Below are positions 7,187 through 11,927 of a stretch of DNA of 11,927 nt, one piece after another (position 1 is the stretch's first letter; every line of letters begins with the position of its first letter). Under the pieces are notes generated by a model, which saw only the letters and a program-made list of their open reading frames with translations, was not told the origin of the DNA and did not search any database. Location of the stretch: positions 1-11,927 of the forward strand of contig JAEWCE010000161.1 of assembly GCA_023390785.1 (NCBI GenBank), given 5' to 3'. Both the position numbers and the translations under genes were made by a program. Source of the DNA: Pseudomonadota bacterium (lineage in GTDB: Bacteria; Pseudomonadota; Alphaproteobacteria; Rhizobiales; Devosiaceae).

Positions 7187-7208
7187 CTCCCGAGGTGAGC
7201 CTCGGGGG
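7187..7208. repeat. Hairpin overlapping the ribosome binding site of the aldo/keto reductase gene
   Basis: CCCGAGG (7189-7195) and CCTCGGG (7200-7206) form a perfect 7-bp stem around the loop TGAG; outside it there is a C-G pair and one pair that is G-T on one strand. In the minus-strand mRNA the 3' arm contains the GGGAG of the downstream gene's ribosome binding site, so folding would hide it. No T-run follows on either strand, so it is not a standard terminator. Confidence 0.5.
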
Positions 7209-7257
7209 TTCTAGCGCGCGGAATCGAACGAGGTAAGAGCGGCGGGGCCGCGGGATG

Positions 7258-7276
7258 GCCGGGCGCGGCGCCCGGC
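7258..7276. repeat. GC-rich perfect palindrome just downstream of infA
   Basis: GCCGGGCGC and GCGCCCGGC flank a single G, giving a very stable hairpin 13 bases after the infA stop codon in the direction of transcription. No T-run follows, so it is not a classical Rho-independent terminator. It could pause transcription or protect the infA mRNA 3' end. Confidence 0.45.
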
Positions 7277-7289
7277 GCCGGCATCCGGC

Positions 7290-7508
7290 TCAGCGGAAGC
7301 GGTAGACGAGGCGGCCCTTGGTCAGGTCGTAGGGCGTCATTTCGCACAGCACCTTGTCGCCCGCGAGGACGCGGATGCGGTTCTTGCGCAGCTTACCGGC
7401 GGTATGGGCGATGATCTCGTGATCGTTTTCGAGCTTCACGCGGAAGGTCGCGTTGGGCAGCAATTCGGTCACGACACCGGGGAATTCGAGGACGTCTTCT
7501 TTTGCCAT
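7290..7508 (-). CDS. infA: Translation initiation factor IF-1
   Basis: 72 residues, exactly the family length. The whole chain is one S1/OB-fold domain: MAKEDVLEFPGVVTELLPNA, then FRVKLENDHEIIAHTAGKLRKN, IRVLAGDKVLCEMTPYDLTKGRLVYRFR. IF-1 binds the ribosomal A site with IF-2 and IF-3 during initiation of translation in the cytoplasm. The sequence is the alphaproteobacterial type, with small differences such as C55 where valine is common. The ATG is preceded by CGGAGAG with good spacing, which decides the start against longer in-frame options. The 5' leader contains a small hairpin (TCCGGC and GCCGGA around a 5-base loop, 7523-7539). The gene is divergent from the response regulator operon, with 256 bases between starts. 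The aldo/keto reductase gene lies downstream, beyond a GC-rich palindrome. Confidence 0.98.
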   Translation of the reverse strand: MAKEDVLEFPGVVTELLPNATFRVKLENDHEIIAHTAGKLRKNRIRVLAGDKVLCEMTPYDLTKGRLVYRFR

Positions 7509-7764
7509 AGGCTCTCCGAATGTCCGGCATGGCGCCGGATGAACAGTGTTTCCTGCCGCCGACCGAAGCCGGCGCATTGCATATATAGGTGCGTTCGAAA
7601 GTCGCGGGACCCTATAGGATGCCGAACGGTTTGTGAACCACGCGGCCCCCACCAAATCCGGGCCCGGCGCAAGGCGGGGGCTGTGTTCGCAAGAAACCGC
7701 GTTCCGAACGGAACCACCCGCCCACCCGATGCGTTGCGGGCTGGATTTGGGGGTTTCCTGGGGA
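7509..7764. other. Divergent promoter region between infA and the response regulator gene
   Basis: 256 bases without a gene. The right half holds an EcfG-type promoter (7710-7735). The left half must hold the infA promoter on the minus strand; AT-rich candidates for its -10 are TATATA-like bases near 7580-7588 and TATAGG near 7612-7617, but no -35 is convincing. A hairpin at 7523-7539 lies in the infA leader. Confidence 0.6.
7710..7735 (+). promoter_or_regulatory. EcfG (general stress response) sigma factor promoter
   Basis: GGAAC (7710-7714) is followed by exactly 17 bases and CGTT (7732-7735), a perfect match to the alphaproteobacterial EcfG consensus GGAAC-N16/17-CGTT. It is in the right place: transcription would start near 7742-7745, about 20 bases before the ATG of the response regulator. 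It also argues against any longer N-terminus for that protein. The -35 lies inside an inverted repeat (GTTCCG-AA-CGGAAC, 7701-7714), but no matching -10 exists for the reverse direction. Confidence 0.75.
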
Positions 7765-8130
7765 ATGAAGGTACTGATCGTTGAGGACGAGCCGCTGATC
7801 CGCCTGGGGCTGGCGACGGCCGTCGAGGAGGCCGGCTACGACGTGGTCGAGGCCGCCAATGCCAGCGAGGCGCTACGCCGGCTGGAGGCCGACCAGGACA
7901 TCCGGCTGCTGTTGACCGATGTCGACATGCCCGGCGGCATGGACGGCATCGCCCTCGCCCATTGTGTGCGCGACCGCTGGCCGCCGGTGCGGCTGATCGT
8001 GATCTCCGGCAAGGTGGGGGTGAAGCCGGGGCAACTGCCCAGCGGCGCGCGTTTCGTGAGCAAACCCTACCAGGAGCCGGCGCTGCTTAGCATCATGCAG
8101 ACGCTGCTGGCGGCAACCGACAGCCGCTAG
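7765..8130 (+). CDS. Single-domain (receiver-only) response regulator
   Basis: 121 residues, a single CheY-like receiver domain with no output domain. The key residues are present: acidic pocket E7 and D8 (LIVEDEP), phosphoacceptor D52 (LLTDVDMPG), S81 in VISGK and K100 in FVSKPY. The start is the ATG at 7765, where the receiver fold begins (MKVLIVED); the EcfG-type promoter just upstream rules out a longer protein. Such proteins pass phosphate between kinases and other regulators or titrate it. The kinase gene follows after 7 bases, which makes a pair very likely. It is not PhyR, as it lacks the sigma-like domain. The FATGUY motif of SdrG-type regulators is not present: VISGK stands in its place. 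Its partner downstream of the phosphoryl group is not visible. Confidence 0.93.
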   Translation: MKVLIVEDEPLIRLGLATAVEEAGYDVVEAANASEALRRLEADQDIRLLLTDVDMPGGMDGIALAHCVRDRWPPVRLIVISGKVGVKPGQLPSGARFVSKPYQEPALLSIMQTLLAATDSR

Positions 8131-8137
8131 GCACAGC

Positions 8138-9718
8138 ATGGCCGATAGCACCCAGCCCATCGCCGGATCGTTGAACCCGCGGCCCGCCCGCAGATTTTGG
8201 ACGCCGGCATCGATGGTGATCGGCGTTCCGATCGTCCTGACCGTCGTGGTGTTCGCCATTTTCGCGGCGCTCTGCGTGCAGGGATACCGGACCACGCTGG
8301 AGCAGGCCCACGCCAAGGCCGAGTCGGCCGTGGCGATCATCTCGGATGAGATGTCGTGGTTCCTGGGTGGGGCGCATGTGGCGCTGCAGCAGATCGCCGG
8401 CACGGCAGCGGCGCCCGCCGACATCGCCCAAACCCAGGTCAGGCAGCTCGAAGACGCATTGCAGACGATGCCCGGCGTGGGCAAGCTCGGCCTTTACGAT
8501 GCGACCGGCAATACGTGGGGCGACGCCAACCCTCCCGAGCTCCCCGCCAACGTCGCCGATACCGATTTCTTCAAGGAACTCGAGGCCGGCAAGAGCTTCA
8601 CCATCTCACGGCAGCGGGCCGGAACCGCGAGCCGCAGACCGATATTCGTCCTGGCGCAGAGACTGGGGCAGCAGCAATTCGGCGGCGCCGTGGTGCTGGC
8701 GATCAGCGGCGATCTGCTGCAGCGACTGTGGACGCCGCAGAATTTGGGCATCGAGTCGACGGCGAGCCTGATCCGCGAGGATGGCTGGCTGGTCGGCCGC
8801 TATCCAGAGCTGCCCGACAGCATGGATTTGAGCAAGGCGCCGCCCTTCACGGCGCTCGCGGAGCAGGATGCCGGGATCTACGACTCGCCCCGCTCGCCGG
8901 CCGATGGCGTTGCCCGCATTGTGGCCTTCCGCCGCCTCCCCGGGCTCGAGGTCATGGCGCTGGCGTCGGTGTCGCAGGACGCGGCGCTGGCACCGCTATG
9001 GAACAGCATCATCATCGTATCGTGGCTGCTGGTGCCGATTGCGGTGATGCTCCTCGGCTTCGCCCTGGTCACCGCCCGCATGCTGCGCAACAGCGAGCGC
9101 ACCAACAGCCGGCTGGCGGCCGCCTTGGCGCACAACGACGTGCTGTTCCGCGAAATCCACCACCGGGTGAAGAACAATCTGCAATCAGTGGCTTCGCTGC
9201 TGCAGATGCAGCCGATCGCGCGCGAGATCAAAACCAATATGGGCCAGCGCATTGCCGCGATGTCGGCGGTGCACGAGCACATCTACCGGTCGAACAGCTT
9301 TTCGACGGTGCTGGCCAAGCCCTATGTCGAGACGCTGGTCGAAAACATCCGCGCCGGCGCCGACCCGAAAGTGCGGGTGGTGGAACAGCTCGATGAGGTG
9401 AGCGTCGACAAGGACGCGGCGACGCCGCTTGGGCTGATCCTCAACGAGGTGGTGGCCAACGCCTTCAAGCATGCCTTCCCGGACGGGCGCGAGGGCACCA
9501 TTACGGTGCAATTGACGCGCACCGAGGAGGGGCGCGGCCGGATGGTGGTCGAGGACGATGGCATCGGCTTCGACCCGGCGACGCCGGCCAAGGGCATCGG
9601 GCAGCGCCTGATCCGGGCCTTGACCGAGCAGCTGGGCGGGACATCGGGCTTCGAGGCCAGGGCCGGCGGCGGCACGCGATTCCAGCTGACATTTCCGCTG
9701 TCGAGGGACACAACCTAG
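8138..9718 (+). CDS. Membrane sensor histidine kinase, HisKA_2 family
   Basis: 526 residues. A short cytoplasmic tail leads to membrane helix 1 (about 27-49). A periplasmic sensor region of about 240 residues follows, with a double-Cache-like layout (KLGLYDATGNTWGDANPP, FFKELEAGKSFTISRQ, SLIREDGWLVGRYPE). Helix 2 is at about 291-313. There is no HAMP domain; a short helix runs straight into the dimerisation domain with REIHHRVKNNLQSVASLLQM, H342 being the likely phosphorylated histidine. The ATPase domain has N-box residues N436 and N441 (LNEVVANAFKHAFP) and the DDGIGF motif (473-478). HisKA_2 kinases include PhyK and the Pak kinases that control the EcfG stress response. Here the kinase itself lies behind an EcfG-type promoter, which suggests feedback. 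It overlaps nothing and ends 8 bases before the stop of the convergent helicase gene. The ribosome binding site is weak, so translation may be coupled to the response regulator. Confidence 0.93.
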   Translation: MADSTQPIAGSLNPRPARRFWTPASMVIGVPIVLTVVVFAIFAALCVQGYRTTLEQAHAKAESAVAIISDEMSWFLGGAHVALQQIAGTAAAPADIAQTQVRQLEDALQTMPGVGKLGLYDATGNTWGDANPPELPANVADTDFFKELEAGKSFTISRQRAGTASRRPIFVLAQRLGQQQFGGAVVLAISGDLLQRLWTPQNLGIESTASLIREDGWLVGRYPELPDSMDLSKAPPFTALAEQDAGIYDSPRSPADGVARIVAFRRLPGLEVMALASVSQDAALAPLWNSIIIVSWLLVPIAVMLLGFALVTARMLRNSERTNSRLAAALAHNDVLFREIHHRVKNNLQSVASLLQMQPIAREIKTNMGQRIAAMSAVHEHIYRSNSFSTVLAKPYVETLVENIRAGADPKVRVVEQLDEVSVDKDAATPLGLILNEVVANAFKHAFPDGREGTITVQLTRTEEGRGRMVVEDDGIGFDPATPAKGIGQRLIRALTEQLGGTSGFEARAGGGTRFQLTFPLSRDTT

Positions 9719-9726
9719 CCGGGGTA

Positions 9727-10833
9727 CTAGATCACCACGGTGATCTGCTCGCTGGCGCGGGTGACGCCGGTGTAGAGCCAGCGGCGACGATCGTCATGGA
9801 AGACGAAGCTCTCGTCGAACAGATACACCTTGTCCCACTGCGAGCCCTGGGCCTTGTGCACGGTGAGGCAGTAGCCAAAGGTGAATTCGTCGAAACGGCG
9901 GCGCTCGGGCCAGCCGAGCTGGTCTTCCTCGCCGGAAAAGAACGCCGTGTGGGTGACGACGTGCACCGGGGCCTTCTTGCCGGAGGCCGTGGTCTCCTCC
10001 TCGGGCTCCAGCGTCAGCGAGTAGCGGGCGCCGGAGCGCTTTTTGGCTTCGGTGACGTTCCATATCTGGCCGTTGAGCAGGCGCTTCTTGGGGTTGTTCC
10101 TCAGACACACGAGGCGGTCGCCCACCACCGGCTCATGCCTTGGCAGGCCGCGCAATTCGCGCAGGCGGTCGTTGTAGTCGACGCGCGTCCTGTTGCGGCC
10201 CACCAGCACCTGATCGGCGCCAGTGACCTCGTCGCGATCGACCTCGGATTTCGGGATCACCACCGAGCCGTCATAGCGGCCGTATTCGAGATAGCCGCCC
10301 TCGCGGATGTCCATCGACATGCGGATGATGGGGTTGTCGGCGGCCTGACGGTGAATCTCCGTCAGCATCACATCGGGTTCGTGGGCGGTGAAATAGCCGG
10401 CGCCCTGCACCGGCGGCAGCTGGAAGGGGTCGCCGAGCACCAGCACCTTGGTGCCGAAGCTCAACAGGTCGGTGGCCAGCGCCTCGTCGACCATCGACAC
10501 CTCGTCGATGACGATGAGGTCGGCGAGCGCCGCCTCGGAGTCGGGATCGAGGGCGAAGCGGGGCTCGCCCTCCTTCTCGGAGACCAGGGTGTAGATCAGC
10601 GAATGAATGGTCGAGGCACCGCGGCACCCCTTCTTGCGCATGACCAGCGCCGCCTTGCCGGTGAAGGCGGCGTATTTCACCGAGCGCACCCCCTCGGCGA
10701 GGTAGCGCGCCAGCGTCGACTTGCCAGTGCCGGCCCAGCCGAACAGGCGGAAGACCTGCGGCCCGTTCTTGTCCTTGAGCCAGTTGGACACGGCCATCAA
10801 CGCCGCATCCTGCTGCGGCGACCAGGTGGGCAT
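9727..10833 (-). CDS. Compact SF1 DNA helicase, Dda/RecD-like
   Basis: 368 residues, much shorter than full RecD2 and close in layout to phage T4 Dda. The motifs in order are: Q motif WSPQQDAAL (4-12), Walker A GWAGTGKST (32-40), AAFTGKAA (55-62), Walker B VIDEVSMVDE (108-117), motif III GDPFQLPPV (134-142), EIHRQ (159-163), TVHKAQGSQWDKV (324-336) and YTGVTRASEQ (354-363). All motor residues are present, so an active ATP-driven 5'-3' DNA translocase is likely. Bacterial members are probably repair or replication accessory helicases; phage origin is not indicated by the neighbours. The ATG at 10833 has no clear ribosome binding site. An 8-codon reading frame directly upstream ends in TGATG overlapping this start. 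The gene lies 110 bases after the epimerase gene on the same strand and converges on the kinase gene. Confidence 0.9.
   Translation of the reverse strand: MPTWSPQQDAALMAVSNWLKDKNGPQVFRLFGWAGTGKSTLARYLAEGVRSVKYAAFTGKAALVMRKKGCRGASTIHSLIYTLVSEKEGEPRFALDPDSEAALADLIVIDEVSMVDEALATDLLSFGTKVLVLGDPFQLPPVQGAGYFTAHEPDVMLTEIHRQAADNPIIRMSMDIREGGYLEYGRYDGSVVIPKSEVDRDEVTGADQVLVGRNRTRVDYNDRLRELRGLPRHEPVVGDRLVCLRNNPKKRLLNGQIWNVTEAKKRSGARYSLTLEPEEETTASGKKAPVHVVTHTAFFSGEEDQLGWPERRRFDEFTFGYCLTVHKAQGSQWDKVYLFDESFVFHDDRRRWLYTGVTRASEQITVVI
9729..9746. repeat. Palindrome at the convergent ends of the kinase and helicase genes
   Basis: AGATCAC and GTGATCT pair perfectly around the loop CACG, 10 bases after the kinase stop and inside the last codons of the helicase. 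No T-run follows on either strand. It might slow transcription from both directions, or it may simply reflect the repeated ITVVI codons of the helicase end. Confidence 0.35.
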
Positions 10834-10859
10834 CAGCGCGAAAGTATCAGTTCGAACAT
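10833..10859 (-). other. Possible 8-codon leader reading frame overlapping the helicase start
   Basis: ATG at 10859 opens MFELILSR and ends in TGA at 10835-10833, sharing one base with the helicase ATG (TGATG). This arrangement allows stop-restart coupling and might explain the missing ribosome binding site of the helicase gene. No good ribosome binding site precedes the leader either, so it may be chance. Confidence 0.25.
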
Positions 10860-10943
10860 GAGGTTGTTGTAGGGGAAAGCGCGCGGAAACAAAACAGGAA
10901 CTTACTGGTTGCCTGGCTTCGCCCTGCTCTGGCCGATGGCTGG

Positions 10944-11369
10944 CTAGGCCGGCAAGATCTCGGGCTTCACTTCCTCGAGCTCGATCAAGGTGCCGTCGAA
11001 GTCCTTGGGGTGCAGGAAGAGGACCGGCAGGCCATGGGCGCCGATGCGGGGCTGGCCGTCGCCGACAAGGCGGGCGCCGCCGGCGACCAGGGTGCGGGCG
11101 GCGTGGGCCAGATCCGCTACCTCGAAGCAGATATGGTGCATGCCGCCGGCGGGGTGTTCGAGCAGGAACCTGGCCACCGGCGAGGTGTCGCCCAGCGGCG
11201 TCATCAGCTCGAGCTTGGTGTTGTCGAGCGCGACGAACACTACGCTGACCCCGTGCTCAGGCAGGTCGCGCGGCGCGCCGACGTCGGCACCCAGCAGGTC
11301 GCGGTACCGGGCGGCGGCGGCCGCGAGGTCGGGCACGACGATGGCGACGTGATTGAGGCGGCCGATCAT
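10944..11369 (-). CDS. mce: Methylmalonyl-CoA epimerase
   Basis: 141 residues, typical for the family, one vicinal-oxygen-chelate protein with two beta-alpha-beta-beta-beta modules. It interconverts (S)- and (R)-methylmalonyl-CoA between propionyl-CoA carboxylase and methylmalonyl-CoA mutase, so it serves breakdown of propionate, odd-chain fatty acids and branched amino acids. Metal-binding positions fit the family: H7 (LNHVAIVV), E54 (TKLELMTPLG), H78/H79 (GGMHHICFEV) and E130 (GTLIELEEV). The PAGGMHHICFEV stretch is diagnostic. The ATG at 11369 is preceded by AAGGAG six bases upstream; longer in-frame starts inside hrpB are rejected. The gene lies 26 bases after hrpB and is probably co-transcribed with it. 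The mutase and carboxylase genes are not in the window. Confidence 0.94.
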   Translation of the reverse strand: MIGRLNHVAIVVPDLAAAAARYRDLLGADVGAPRDLPEHGVSVVFVALDNTKLELMTPLGDTSPVARFLLEHPAGGMHHICFEVADLAHAARTLVAGGARLVGDGQPRIGAHGLPVLFLHPKDFDGTLIELEEVKPEILPA

Positions 11370-11395
11370 GCTGGGCTCCTTGCGATGCAACGGTA

Positions 11396-11927
11396 TCAGG
11401 TGCCGCGCGGCTTGGCGCGGGTGGTGGGCGCGGCGGCGGAAGGATCGTCGGGCCAGAGATGGCGCGGATAGCGGCCGCGCATGTCCTTGGCAACGTCCTT
11501 CCACGAGCCGCACCAGAAGCCGGGGAGGTCGCGGGTGGTCTGGATGGGGCGATGCGCCGGACTGAGCAGCACCAGGGTCAGCGGAATGCGGCCGTCGGCG
11601 ATGCTCGGGTGGCGGTTCAGCCCATAGAGCTCCTGCACCCGGACCTCGATGGTGGGGCCGGATTGTGCTGCATAATCAATGGGGACACGGCTGCCGGAGG
11701 GGGCCTCGAAATGGCTCGGCAAAGCACGGTCGAGCTCGGCGCGCAGGCTATAGGGAAGCAGCGAATCGAGCGCCGCCGGGGTGATCTCGGACAGAGACGA
11801 AAAACCCGCCAAAAATGACCTTAGGGGACCGTTTTCGACCTCAAAATCGGGGTTGAGAAAGCGCGCCCGGGCAATAATGGCGCGCTGCTCCTTCGACCAG
11901 GGCAGGCGACCGGCGACGTGCTCGACG
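11396..11927 (-). CDS. hrpB: ATP-dependent RNA helicase HrpB, C-terminal part (cut by window edge)
   Basis: The frame is open from the right edge to the TGA at 11398-11396, giving 176 residues of the C-terminus. The recognisable HrpB tail is present: WSKEQRAIIARARFL near the edge, then LLPYSLRAELDRALPSHFEAP, VPIDYAAQSGPTIEVRVQELYGL, LTLVLLSPAHRPIQTTRDLP and GFWCGSWKDVAKDMRGRYPRH. HrpB is a DEAH-type helicase of about 800 residues; its ATPase core and start lie outside the window. Its cellular role is poorly defined in most bacteria. The reading frame continues through the TTG at 11812, which is not the start. Nothing suggests a frameshift or truncation in the visible part. Translation of the epimerase gene starts 26 bases after its stop. 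Confidence 0.93.
   Translation of the reverse strand, partial: VEHVAGRLPWSKEQRAIIARARFLNPDFEVENGPLRSFLAGFSSLSEITPAALDSLLPYSLRAELDRALPSHFEAPSGSRVPIDYAAQSGPTIEVRVQELYGLNRHPSIADGRIPLTLVLLSPAHRPIQTTRDLPGFWCGSWKDVAKDMRGRYPRHLWPDDPSAAAPTTRAKPRGT

Noticed and set aside
6098..7198. Plus-strand reading frame opposite the aldo/keto reductase (366 codons)
   Set aside because: The minus strand has the full catalytic tetrad and family motifs. The antisense product has no known pattern and no ribosome binding site.
9796..10872. Plus-strand reading frame opposite the helicase (358 codons)
   Set aside because: All SF1 helicase motifs are on the minus strand; the antisense frame is a by-product of codon bias.

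Overview
The window is GC-rich chromosomal DNA of an alphaproteobacterium, most likely of the order Hyphomicrobiales (Devosia-like). Three things point there: a RirA-type iron regulator with its three-cysteine cluster site, an IF-1 sequence of the alphaproteobacterial type, and a perfect match to the EcfG general-stress promoter (GGAAC-N17-CGTT) in front of a HisKA_2 histidine kinase operon. The genus is an inference. No insertion sequence, phage gene, CRISPR array, tRNA or rRNA was seen.

Left part (1-1944): the 3' end of a LacI-family regulator runs in from the left edge and converges on a small orphan gene (71 aa, minus strand). A spacer of about 520 bp follows. It carries several inverted repeats, including a LacI-type operator-like palindrome at 776-797, upstream of a second complete LacI-family regulator that probably starts at a TTG (904-1944). 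No sugar-transport or catabolic gene is visible, so the regulated sugar genes, if they are nearby, lie to the left of the window.

Middle part (1962-7508) is all minus strand. Read in the direction of transcription it is infA (translation initiation factor IF-1), an aldo/keto reductase, rirA (Fe-S iron regulator of the Rrf2 family), a large polytopic membrane protein resembling DUF6311, and an Uup-type ABC-F ATPase. Gaps of about 60-110 bp suggest partly independent transcription. A sigma-70-like promoter is visible only in front of rirA.

Right-centre part (7700-9718, plus strand): an EcfG-type promoter drives a two-gene signalling operon. It encodes a stand-alone receiver-domain response regulator and a membrane HisKA_2 histidine kinase with a large periplasmic sensor region. 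This is the most interesting unit: a stress-controlled two-component module that probably feeds back into the general stress response.

Right part (9727-11927, minus strand): the 3' end of hrpB (ATP-dependent helicase), methylmalonyl-CoA epimerase with a good ribosome binding site 26 bp behind it, and a compact Dda/RecD-like SF1 helicase that converges on the kinase gene with only 8 bp between stop codons. Most of the window is ordinary housekeeping and regulatory DNA. No clearly new multi-gene system was found.
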